DNA from: Geosiphon pyriformis
Lineage: Eukaryota; Glomeromycota; Glomeromycetes; Archaeosporales; Geosiphonaceae
Assembly (NCBI GenBank): GCA_016748015.1
Contig: JAAOMT010000566.1
Coordinates: 293,579-357,578 of the forward strand
Reading direction: 5' to 3'
Length of the DNA stretch: 64,000 bases
Shown here: positions 54,218-64,000 of the stretch, one piece after another
Position numbering within the stretch: position 1 is the first letter of the stretch
Layout of the letters: each line of letters begins with the position of its first letter
Notes under the pieces: model-generated
What the model saw: the letters and a program-made list of their open reading frames with translations, nothing else
Told to the model about the DNA's origin: nothing
Database searches by the model: none
Made by a program: the position numbers and the translations under genes

Positions 54218-55203
54218 TATTACTGAAGGTTTTTGGTCTTTTTTTTTTAATGTTGTTAATGTCTGTTTGCTGTGAATTCACGTTTTTTGGATGTAGTTGA
54301 ACCTCCAGCAACTGAATTTATCTTCAAATTATCTCCTATAATTTGAACTGCTGGACTTATAAGTGGAATGGCCAATTCCATACCAGTTACTTTATGTAGT
54401 TACGTTGTAGTAAACGTCAACTCTTTCCCAGAAATTGCTCATCTGGAAGCTCACTAAAAATGTGTAGTTACTTTGCTGTGAAAGTCAACTCTTCTACAGG
54501 AATCTTGTCTGTAGGCTACCCTAATGATTATAATAAGAAAAATAAAAAAAAATAAAAAAAATGTAAAAGAAATAGGATTTTATCAAAGGAAGCATTTTCT
54601 ATTCAGGCCTGAAGTCACTAACAGATTATTGAAATTGGTAGCTAATCAATTTCAAAACTTTAGTTGGGTTTTGAGGATTTTCCAAGTGCAATAATTAAGG
54701 AATTTGGTTTTTTTGAATTATTTAATATTTATTTCTTTTTGTGTGTGTAGGAATGGTTCTAAGTGATAAATCTAAAGTAAGATACATTTTTTCGAAGAGA
54801 GAAGCTCTTCTTTTATACAACTTGTCATAACACTATTCTATGAACTTGAACTTTGCTATTTTCTACAATTTCGCTGAACTAAAGATACATTTTGGCAAAC
54901 TACAAGTTATTTCTGTGAACTATTAGATATTTCAGTGAACTATCAATTATTTCTACAAATTTCTACAAATTTCAGCAAACTTTTAAATGTTACATAGTTC
55001 GGAGTATTGCATGATTAATCATTGCAATTAGGTTACATTTGTGTTGTGTATAATTTGGGTTATTAATTAAATGATAATTTCAGACATTTTTTTTTTTGCT
55101 AATGTAATAAGTGATCATTTGAAACAATAATATATGCTAATTAATGATAGGAATTATAAGATAATTTCATGCTAAATAATATCTCTAATTTCATTTGGTA
55201 ATA
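54218..55203 (-). repeat. Gyp2b 3' LTR
   Basis: 986 bp, the same length as both Gyp2a LTRs. TATA box TATAAAA (reverse strand) at 54811-54817. The 20-bp phased array is present at about 54870-54985 in decayed form. Confidence 0.92.
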
Positions 55204-55891
55204 TAACTTCCTCCTTAAGACTGAGCTCCGTCAAAATCCAAGTACTATCTATCATTTCCAGATAATAATCCAAAATTATTGAAGAAATTTGGTCTGAAAA
55301 TTGTTGAAATTTCAGTTCTGTGAGCTTTCCAATGTATTGAATCTTCAAAGATTGAAAAATTGGGTTTTGTAGTATGTTTTCACAGGTGTGGAATAGGTCA
55401 TAAAGTCTAAGAGCAGCTCTGAGCCTGTAGCGACTGTTTGTTGATTCCACTGTTGTCTTGAATTTGTTGTGGAGTTGTTTCTAGATAGCTTCTTTTGTAA
55501 AATTTGCTGTTGTAAGTTCCAGTTTCCATTCGTAGAGTGTTTTTCCAATGTGAAAATATCTATAGATTGGAGGATATTCAGTGTTTTCTTCATTGAGACA
55601 CAATTGAAGTCTTTGTTGAATTGTAGCATTTAGTGGAATACTAATCGGGATGAGCATTAGGTTTTCTCTTAAAGCAAGCTTTAAAAGTTCTGGCAGGTAA
55701 ATTCCAGTATAACTTCTTGTGTTCTTCTTATACGAGTAATATTTTCATGAATTTGGGACTAAATTTGTAACTACTTCTGTTTGGGTATAATTAATGTGGT
55801 TTCCAGTAACAGTAATAGATAATTCGGGTATTGTTTTTAAAGCTAACATTAGTTTTTGGGATAATTGTTGAATGTTTTGAGGAATAGTCAT
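55172..55891 (-). pseudogene. Gyp2b ORF3
   Basis: Starts ATG (55891-55889), stops TAG (55174-55172) inside the LTR, 720 bp, identical in length to Gyp2a ORF3. Two in-frame stops: a TGA in the segment after LVPNS, and a TAG before KQLHNK where Gyp2a has CAG. None of the five stops in the two copies is shared, so the parental ORF was intact. The last 92 codons (55450-55172) are open. Function unknown. Confidence 0.7.
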
Positions 55892-55999
55892 TATAAGCAA
55901 TTTGAAATAAAAGAAAATTATTATTATTATTATTATTTTTTTTGTGTATGGGTTTTTATGTTATTTTTGTTTTGTTTTTGTGAGATTGTTTCTAAATTA

Positions 56000-57440
56000 T
56001 AAGAAGATAACTATAATAATAATTTTAAATTAAGTGTTCAAGTTGGAAGACTGTTTAATGACAACTATTGGTTCTAAATTTCGGAGAATGTCTTCAGGAT
56101 TGATTAAAGGGGAATGTGTACCAATTTGTGGAATTAATGGTTCAGGATTGTTTCTGGAATTGTAGTGTTTCAAACGATCTTCATGTGCAACTTTTGTTAG
56201 AATTTTGTCATCAAGTTTTAGCTTGTATGATCCGTTGCCTAAAACTTCATGGATAAAGAATAGTTCATTCCATTTATTTTCAAATTTTCTACTCCATTGT
56301 TTTTCAGCTTTAGTTCTGTGTAAGAGAACTTTGTTTCCAATTTTAAATTCATTGGTGACTGGAGACAATTTGTCATCATGCCATTCTTTTTGTTTAGCTT
56401 GGGAGTGTTCAATATGGGTGACTGCTATTCATCATTTTTCTTCTAATGTGCTAAGCAGAGTGTAGGCTCTTTGTTGAAGCATTTCTTAGAAATTGTTTTC
56501 ATCAATTGGTTGTGCTGGGTATGTTTCCACTGTGAAACTAATTGGTAACATTGCCATCCTTCCGTAAGTTAAATCAAATGGTATGTGTTTTGTGGTATCT
56601 TGTTTTAGTGTCCTATATGCTAGTAACACTGATGGAATAAAGAGATCCCATTCTTGCTCAAAATTGGTTGAAACTTTGGCTAATGATTCACACAATGTTC
56701 TGTTGAACCGTTCTATCAGTCTATTTGTTTGTGGATGGTAAGGTGAAGATAATGGTCTTTTGACATTAAATCGTCCACAAATTTCCTGGATTAAATTGTT
56801 CACAAAATGTGTTCCTTGATCAGATAAAAGTTCTATTGGGCATCTATGTCTACAAATAATGTCTTCATAGATGAAGTTTGCTACTGATTTTGCATCTGCC
56901 CGTTGAATGGCTCTGGCTTCAGACTATTTGGTGAGATAGTTTACAGCTACTGCAATATAGTGGTTTTCTTGGTTTGTGATAGGTAGTGGTCTGACTAAAT
57001 CGATACCAACTCTGTCAAAAGGCTGTCCAACTTTGATTGGATTTAAAGGTTCTGTAAAGCGAGTTCTTTCTCTTCTTTGACAACTATCACAAGATTCGAC
57101 ATATTCGTAAATATCTTTTCTTATTTGAGGCCAAAAGTAGTATTCTAGTGTTCTTTAGGTGGTGCTGTTTTTTTTGAAGTGGGCTGATGAAGGATCTGAG
57201 TGTATGTTGTATAATATAGTCTCTTTTTTTTGTTCTTGTATTAATCTGAGTGGTTTGTCTGGGTTTTTGAAATTTTGATGATAGATAATGTTGTTGTGTA
57301 GAAAATATTGTTTGGCTTGTTGTTGTAGTCAATGTTTTTCATCTAGAGACCAATCTGTTGGGATTGTTAATGTTTCCAAATATTGTTTGAGACCATTGTA
57401 GTTTTCTGAATTCATTGTTTGTTGGCTCTTTTGGTTGGTT
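56000..57440 (-). pseudogene. Gyp2b integrase
   Basis: Core motifs: first Asp retained (VGIDLVRPL), catalytic Glu in NRLIERFNRTL within the open part 56803-56486, and the GPY/F module in 56368-56030 (WSRKFENKWNELFFIHEVLG, where the GP of the module is changed). Frame changes lie upstream of 56803. Together with Gyp2a every catalytic position is represented. Confidence 0.8.
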
Positions 57441-57489
57441 AATTTAAGTGTTGGTTTTTGTGTTTTTTTTTTTCTAATTTTGTCTCATT

Positions 57490-58901
57490 CTAAAGAGACA
57501 GTCAACATTGGTGTAGAGTTTTCCTGGTTTGTGATGTACTATGTATTGATAGTTTGCTAAAAATTCTGTCCATCAAGTTTGTTTTGCATTCAGCTGAGTA
57601 TTTTTGTTTTGAAGCCATTTGAGTCCAATATTATCAGTGATAATATCAAATTTTTTAGGCTTGAGATAAAGGTTGAAGTGGTGTAGAGCCCAAATTACAG
57701 CTGCTGTTTCTAGTTTTGTGGCAGGGTAGTTTCTCTCAGCTGGTTTTAATGTTCTGCTAGCATAAGCAATTATTTGCTCATTTCCATTGTCATCTAATTG
57801 TGATAAGATGGCACCAAAAGCAGTATACGAAGCATCTGTAGCTAGTCGAAATCAGTTGCTGAAATCCAAGTAGGCGAGAATTGGAGCTGTTGTCAGTTTT
57901 TCCTTGAGAATTTCAAAAGCTTTTTGGTGTTCGGTAGTCTATTCGTATTTGATGTTTTTGATGGTGAGCTGGTTGAAGGGTTTTGCAATTTCTGAGAATC
58001 CTTTGATAAACTTCTGATAGTAGGATGCTAATTCTATGAATCCTCTTAGTTCTGTAGTGTTTCGAAGAGTTTTGAAATTTTTGACAATGCTGATTTTTCC
58101 AGAGTCTGGTTTGATTCTATCTTTACTAACAATATGACCAAGGAAGATTAGGCTTGTTTTTCCAAAGTAGCATTTTTCGATATTGAGTTTTAGTCCTGCT
58201 TTTTGTAATCGTTGAAAAACTTCTTGCAAGTGTTTTAAGTGTAATTCGAATGATGGAGAATAAACATCAGTATTGTCAAGATAAACAACTACTGACTTCC
58301 AAAGAAGTCTTTGGTACACAACATCCATTAATTTCTGAAACATTGCTAGTGCATTGCATAATCCAAAAGGCATTACATTGAACTCGTAATTTCCGCCTTG
58401 GGTGGTGAATACTGTTTTGGGGCAATTTTTGAGATTCATAGCAACTTGCCAGTAACTGCTTTCTAAATCTAGTGTTGAAAAGTATTTGGATTTTCCAAGG
58501 GCATCTAACATGGCATCAATCCGAGGAAAAGGGTAGACGTCTCCAATTGTAATACTGTTAAGTTGTCGATAGTCAACACAAAATCAGATCTTTCCATTTT
58601 TCTTTTTAACTAATACTACAGGTAAAGCCCAAGAACTCATGGAGGGTTGGATAAGCCCATTGTTAAGCATTTGTTGTACTTCTTTTCAAATGAATTGGTG
58701 GCTTTCTGGAGCAACTTGATATGCTTGTTGTCTTCTTGGTTTGGCATCTCCTGTATAAATTTGGTGTTGGACCAAATTGGTTCTTCCTAAGTTATTGTTG
58801 TTTTCAGCAAAGATGTTGGCAAATTCTGCAATTAGCTCTTTGAGCTGAGTCTGTTGTTGTGGTTCAAATTGTCCCATGTTGATTCGAGATAGTTTTTCCA
58901 T
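57490..58901 (-). pseudogene. Gyp2b reverse transcriptase and RNase H
   Basis: Open parts 58901-58686 (RT entry) and 58511-57939 (RT core). The catalytic box reads VVVYLDNTDV, so one aspartate is Asn, while Gyp2a keeps YLDD. The TGA before FCVDYR (58586-58584) is shared with Gyp2a. RNase H follows, with TDASYTAFGAIL-like sequence near 57810. The RT frame is offset from gag by an indel between 59333 and 58901. Confidence 0.8.
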
Positions 58902-59284
58902 GATAACATAGTAGTTTTTGGAGCTGGGGTTTGAGTTGGTTTTTGGTATTAAATGTCCAATAATTTCAGAGAAATTGGGAACTGTTTGGGGTAATTCTTG
59001 TTGAAATATATTACTGTGAATAACTCCAATTTCTAAATTATTTAATAAAATATGGGGTAATTATTGGGGTTGTAAAAAGTAACTCAGACTTTCTTTGTTC
59101 CTTCTGGAATATAAATGTTTGGGATCAAAATATTATGTTCCAAGCAGACTTGTTCATTGAACTCAAAAATTTGTTGTGTGGTTGTTGGCTTTGGGCAGGT
59201 GTAGATTTCCGAATGTTCTCCAAAGGGTAAGATAGTAATCGGTTGTGGAAGTCTGAAAATCTAGTGGGATTTGTTCTGTGTGTT

Positions 59285-59848
59285 AAGAACTATATTAACT
59301 GGAACTGTGAATCGTCCAGTTGAACCAAAACCTTAGGTTTCTCTATCACTTTTTTCTAATTGTTCTCTTTGATTGACTAGTTGCAAACCCGAAATGTTGA
59401 TTAAGGGTAGGTAAATAGCTTGGACAATTTTTTCAGCATGTTCAATCTTGAATAGTTTGTCAGTTTCATTTTGAAGCATTACTGTAATGTCTCTAGTATA
59501 TCCAGCATCAATTATTCCTCCTCTGACATTGATTCCTTTGCTTGTCAGAGAGGACTGGGAGGTGATTTGAACCATTGCTCCTGGTGGGATTTCGAGTGCA
59601 ATTTTGAGGTTAATTTTTGTGAGAGATTTGGGTTTGAGAACAAGAGTATCCTTGCCTGGATATCTTAGATTATATTCAGCATCAATTTCGTGTGCTTTTT
59701 CAGGTTTTATTCCTTGTCCATTGTTGTTGAAGTATTTAAGTTGTAAGACAGGCTGATTTTCGATAAGGTAGATAGGTGTTGTTTCAATTTTTTCCATTGC
59801 TTCAGGTTCTCCAAATTCAATTTTGTTCTCATCATTTTCATTGGGCAA
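59285..59848 (-). pseudogene. Gyp2b dUTPase domain
   Basis: 171 codons open (59848-59333). Motif 1 reads DAEYNLR, motif 2 TSQSSLT, motif 3 GGIIDAGYTRDI, motif 4 EKIVQAIYLPLI. Motif 5 (GFGSTGRF) follows a TAA that replaces a Gln codon. The catalytic motif-3 Asp is present here but lost in Gyp2a and Gyp1. Other motif residues are changed (Gly-to-Arg in motif 3). Confidence 0.85.
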
Positions 59849-59878
59849 GGGGATACTAAGAGCATAGCATTCAGGACA

Positions 59879-60904
59879 CTACTGTTCATCGCAAGGCATA
59901 ATGCATTCTTTACATAGCCTAATGTTCATTTGTTCTAATTGTTGAATTTGAGCTTCTTGAGTTGGGTAGATGTGACTTGCAATTTGGTGGTAAACTTCTA
60001 CTTCGTCTTCGTAATTGAATCCAGCTAATTCCATGGTGTATTCAATGTATTTTGCTTCCTTCATTTGGCAAACATCTTCTTTGGTAGCTCCATTAATTAA
60101 TGCCATTGCTAGGTCGAAAATCATCTCAGCATCATGGAGGTAGTGATAAAGTTTGTTGAGAGCACTGTTGTATGCCACATTAAAGGGTGTTTCTCTTTTT
60201 ACTTTTTCTGAAATTGATAAAGCATATTGGCAGGTCTGATCACAGACTTCTCCTTTCATGGTTACATCAATCCAATTGCATTCTTCTGGTAGCATATCTT
60301 CACAAGTCAAACAAGGGGTGTTGTTTCATTTGCCGCTCCTTTTTATTAGATGGCCCCATCATTCTCTGTGGCAAGTCTTGCAGTAATAACAAGTATGATT
60401 TTCATATTCTTCTTCAGGTGAAATGCAGACTCCCATTGACGATAGTTTTTTGTGGCAGTTGTTATATTTAAGGGGAATATAGGGGCATTGTTTTCTTGGT
60501 TCAGGTTTTGAGTAAGGAATATTCCATCCAGAGGTTTCAGGTTCAGAGTGTGGGGTAAAATGTTCTTGTTCTGTTTCATTGGCCCAGTTGGACGTTGATC
60601 CAAGAGCCATAAATGTTTCAATGAGGGGTTTTTCCTTTTTCAGTTCGAATTTAAAAGCTGGGGTTTTTTCAGAGTGTTTGTTGAATATACCACAAGTGCC
60701 AGGTATCCGGGCATGTTGTTCTTGGTAAGAGATTGTTAACTTTTGTGTTTCCCAATTCAGATTAGCATTGGCTTTTTGAAGCCAATCATTTCCGATGAGA
60801 GCTTGGTACTGGGGTGTGTTCATTACAAGAACTTTGACTGAAATAGTAATTCTATCAAGAGTGAATGGAAAATTGTCAATTTCTCCTACTGGGGTCTTTT
60901 TCAT
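59879..60904 (-). pseudogene. Gyp2b protease end and cysteine-rich domain
   Basis: Open parts are 60904-60359 and 60310-59879, in the same frame. They contain QYQALIGNDWLQKAN, then YNNCHKKLSSMG, HTCYYCKTCHRE, TPCLTCEDML and CDQTCQYA, a helical segment, and LCKECIMPCDEQ before the TAG shared with Gyp2a. The cysteine order is the same as in Gyp1 and Gyp2a. Confidence 0.75.
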
Positions 60905-61270
60905 GCCATCGGTAGTGACGATTATTATTTGAGCTGGTCAGTCGACATTTCTTTTCAACTGTTGCATTAACTGGTAGGTAATAATGCTTCTGGTGGATCC
61001 ACTGTCTAGGATCAATCAAATTGTCTTTTCTTCAACTTTTGCTTTGGTGTACATAGCCATAATTGCTTTTTGTTCATTGGCGGCTGCATTGCTAAGCAGG
61101 AATAGTAACTTATTTGCTTCGAACTCAAAAGGGAATATATCTAAAAGGTTAGTGTTTTCAGCAATTCTAGCTGGTGAGATTGTAGTAAGAGTATAGGAAG
61201 GGTTTTGTTGTTGTGCTGCAGCTCTACCTTTCGAGAGTGCAGTATGGTAAAAATCCTGTTCTTCTGGCAT
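60905..61270 (-). pseudogene. Gyp2b protease N-terminal part
   Basis: Open from 61270 to the TGA near 61018. The active-site LILDSGSTRSI follows this stop and keeps Asp-Ser-Gly. The linker upstream is Tyr/Gln/Pro-rich, as in Gyp2a. Confidence 0.7.
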
Positions 61271-61599
61271 TGTTAAATAACTGGGTTGAGTGTGGTAGTG
61301 ATTGGGTCTTAGTTGAGTGGAATTTCAGGGAACCAATTGGTTATTCGAACTGATTCTATTGTTGTTTACTTGGTATCGGTTTTGTGGTGTGAATTGATTT
61401 TGTGTAAGCAGTCTTCGAACAGATACTGGATAATGTTGTGTGAGCAGTTGTTGGTATTGCTGTTGGATTGGCTGTGGGGCGGACTGATAATAGTTATTTT
61501 GGTATTGGGGTCTTGGTGGATAGTAAGCTGGTGGTGGCAGTTGATAATAAGATTGCTGTGGTGGAGGGTAACGTTGATTACTCCTATTTTATTGGTCTT

Positions 61600-63091
61600 G
61601 TTGTAGCTTTCTGCAATTTCTTTTCCAGTGGCCAAAGATTCCACAGTAATGGCAATTTTAAGACTGGTTATTGGAAAGTGGTGCAAAGTTATTTTGATTT
61701 CATCTTTGGGGTGGTTGATATCTTTGGGGTTGCTGTTGTTGTTAATTGGTGAAATAGTTTTCAACCTTTTTTGTGAGTTGGTCAATTTTTTCCTCAGCTG
61801 CTGAGCTGGTTTTTCCAATTGCCAAATTTACAAGTTTTGTGCAATTGGCTTCTTCCATGGCCATTTCGTATCTTTTCGCATGCTGTATAGCAGAGTTTAA
61901 ATCTTCTGGTGCATGTGGACAAATCTTTTTAATTAATTTATCTTTTAGACCAGCGATAAATTGATCCAAGATTTGAGCATCGGAATAATAATCATTTGTT
62001 TCAAGTTGGCGAATTCATCTGAGAAGTTTGTTGAATTTCCCAATATAAGTCATAACAAATTCAGAGGGTTCTTGTTTGATATTTCGAAAACAATTACAAA
62101 GAATGATAGAGGTATTATTGTCAGTGAACTGTTCAAGAAAGGCTGCTTTGAAAGCGTTCCAATCATTGAATGGGGCAGCCAAGTTTTCAAACCATTCTTC
62201 TGCTGTTCCTTTGAAAAAGTAGGAAATTGTTCTTAACATTCTGGCAGCATTCCATCTATTTGCATCTCCAACTTTAGTAACTTGGTTGAGCCATTCTTGG
62301 AGACTGGTCTCAATATCTTCTCCATTGAATTCAGAGATTTTTGCAATGTATGTTGTCATTTTGTCTTCTTCGTTTTCACTGTCTATTGATTTTTCTTCAG
62401 TTATTTCAGAGTTGTTTTCTTCATTTGCTGCTGTCTTAGAGTGTTTACTTTGATTTTCAGCTAGAAAATCAAGGAGATTGGAACTAGTTTGAAGGAGTTC
62501 TTGTTGTCTGGTAGGACTTCTGAGTGATGTAAAATCTTCTGGTCTTGCAAATTGATTCAAAGGTAAATTAGATGTTTGTGCCTGTATAAGTGAAGCTGGA
62601 AAAGGTGTGATAGTAAGTGAAAGTTTTGAACTGATTCCTTGTTCAGGTATTTGTAAATGATTGGCAGTTGTTTTTGGTAGTGTTGGAGTATTTGGGATGG
62701 TTCTTGAGTATTGCTTCAATTTGTTTTTGCCTTTGTTGCTTGTTTCTGTTTCCGATTCAAAATCAATAGTGTATTGAGACTGCACTGGATATGTTTTTTC
62801 ACAGTATTTGATAATGTTAAAATTAAGTTCGTGAAAGTAAGTGACAAGTGTTTTACTGTTAAGGTCTTCAGTTTCCAACTGTGAATAGTATGCTAAATTA
62901 TTGTAAAGGTTGCTTCTAACTTCTGAAATATTATAATTTCCAAAAAGATAATTGTTGATGCGGTTTTCAATATATTGGTATACTGATTTCTTAACAACTT
63001 CAATTCCGTCTGGAATGTTGAATCTTTGCTTGCAGTGGATGTAAATTGACTGGTAATACTCTAGAGTTGTTGTGTCTGGTGTGGTCGCCAC
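61600..63091 (-). pseudogene. Gyp2b Gag
   Basis: GTG 63091 opens 358 unbroken codons (63091-62015). They hold the N-terminal domain (YIENRINNYLFG…YNNL), a Thr/Pro-rich linker, an acidic patch, the conserved Met 62359 (MTTYIAKISEF) and the start of the Gag core (YFFKGTAEEWFE). A TGA after NKLLR separates it from 61969-61742 (QFIAGLKDKL…). The zinc knuckle CHYCGIFGHWKRNC lies near 61640-61600. GTG-to-Met distance is 244 codons, the same as in Gyp2a. Confidence 0.8.
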
Positions 63092-63136
63092 TTTGAAGTT
63101 GTTTTTGCTGTGTTGTTTCTGTGGAAGAGCACCAAA

Positions 63137-64000
63137 TGTTACTGGAGGTTTTTGGTCTCTTTTCTTTAATGTTGTTAATGTCTGTTTGCTGTGAATTCAC
63201 ATTTTCTAGATGTGGTTGAACCTCCAGCAACTGAATTTATCTTCAAATTATCTCCTATAATTTGAACTGCTGGGCTTATAAGTGGAATGACCAATTCTGT
63301 GCCAGTTACTTTATGTAGTTATGTTGTAGTAAATGTCAACTCTTTCCCAAGAATTACTTGTCTGGAAGCTCACTAAAAATGTGTAGTTACTTTGCTGTGA
63401 AAGTCAACTCTTCTACAGGAATCCCGTCTATAGGCTACCCTAATGATTATAATAAGAAAAATAAAAGAAAATAAAAGAAATGTAAAAGAAATAAGATTTT
63501 ATCAAGGGAAGCATTTTCTATCCAGGCCTGGAATCACTAACAGATTATTGAAATTGGTAGCTAATCAATTTCAAAACTTTAGTTGGGTTTTAAGGATTTT
63601 CCAAGTGCAATAATTAAGGAATTTGGTTTTTTTAAATTATTTAATATTTATTTTTTTTTGTGTGTGTAGGAATGGTTCTAAGTGATAAATCTAAAGTAAG
63701 ATACATTTTCTCGAAGAGAGAAGCTCTTCTTTTATACAACTTGTCATAACACTATTCTATGAACTTGAACTTTGCTATTTTCTACAATTTTGCTGAACTA
63801 AAAATACATTTCGGCAAACTACAAGTTATTTCTGCAAACTATTAGATATTTCGGTGAACTATCAATTATTTTGGCAAATTTCTATAAATTTCGGCAAACT
63901 TTTAAATGTTACATAGTTTGGGGTATTGCATAATTGATCATTGCAATTAGGTTACATTTGTGTTGTGTACAATTTGGGTTATTAATTAAATGATAATTTC
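63137..64000 (-). repeat. Gyp2b 5' LTR, cut by window edge
   Basis: Begins TGTTACTGG on the + strand (- strand end …CCAGTAACA). Its first 864 bp match 54218-55081. About 122 bp should lie beyond the window if the length is 986. Confidence 0.9.

Larger units (their letters stand above)
54218..64000 (-). mobile_element. Gyp2b: second Gyp2 element, runs off the window
   Basis: On the - strand: 5' LTR entering from beyond 64000 to 63137, PBS, Gag from GUG 63091, knuckle, linker, protease, cysteine-rich domain, dUTPase, RT, RNase H, integrase, ORF3, 3' LTR 55203-54218. It is collinear with Gyp2a and carries a different set of stops, so the pair allows the ancestral reading frame to be judged. It inserted into LIN-D ORF1; the 4-bp left flank is CTGG, and the right flank lies outside. 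Confidence 0.93.

Overview
The window reads as nuclear DNA of an early-diverging filamentous fungus with a large repeat-rich genome. An arbuscular mycorrhizal (Glomeromycota, Gigaspora-like) fungus is my best guess. The reasons are very high A+T, one intron-rich eukaryotic gene with short GT-AG introns (41-184 nt), and nested LINE and Ty3/gypsy retrotransposons decaying by C-to-T and G-to-A changes. The species is inference. I see no rRNA, tRNA, CRISPR or bacterial gene organisation.

Layout. 1-3.0 kb: a LINE 3' tail, then an AT-decayed half-LINE (ORF1 joined directly to a LINE 3' end). 3.0-4.4 kb: unassigned DNA. 4.38-7.85 kb (-): the only host gene I can model, an OCRL/INPP5B-type inositol polyphosphate 5-phosphatase (INPP5c, ASH and RhoGAP domains) in about 13 exons. 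7.85-10.05 kb: AT-rich DNA. 10.05-20.15 kb (-): Ty3/gypsy element Gyp1 with both LTRs. 20.8-27.5 kb (+): a nearly full-length decayed LINE (LIN-A). 27.5-40.0 kb (+): a 5'-truncated LINE (LIN-B) split by gypsy element Gyp2a (27713-37586), which has identical-length 986-bp LTRs and a CCAT target duplication. 40.6-41.0 kb: a LINE 3' scrap. 42.2-47.08 kb (+): LIN-C with ORF1 and most of ORF2, cut by Gyp3. 47.08-50.86 kb (+): Gyp3 (5' LTR, gag, protease, then truncated). 50.86-52.89 kb (-): Gyp4, an internally deleted relative of Gyp1. 52.89-54.22 kb (+): LIN-D ORF1, cut by Gyp2b. 54.22 kb to the end (-): Gyp2b, a second copy of the Gyp2 family, running off the window inside its 5' LTR.

The gypsy families share an unusual plan: LTR - PBS - Gag N-terminal domain (opening at a conserved GUG with no upstream in-frame AUG) - internal AUG - Gag/CA - zinc knuckle - Q/P/Y-rich linker - aspartic protease - a cysteine-rich domain I do not recognise - acidic spacer - dUTPase - reverse transcriptase - RNase H - integrase with GPY/F tail - an extra ORF ('ORF3', 239 codons in Gyp2) that overlaps the 3' LTR. 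Gag, protease and dUTPase lie in a single frame. The candidates for something undescribed are the GUG-started Gag domain, the cysteine-rich domain and ORF3. Each recurs in independently decayed copies or families, so they are not chance ORFs.

All LINE pieces lie on the + strand and follow one another head to tail, separated by blocks of very AT-rich DNA. Differences between the Gyp2a LTRs are almost exclusively transitions, many implying an ancestral CpG. This fits methylcytosine deamination and explains most stop codons and lost catalytic residues.
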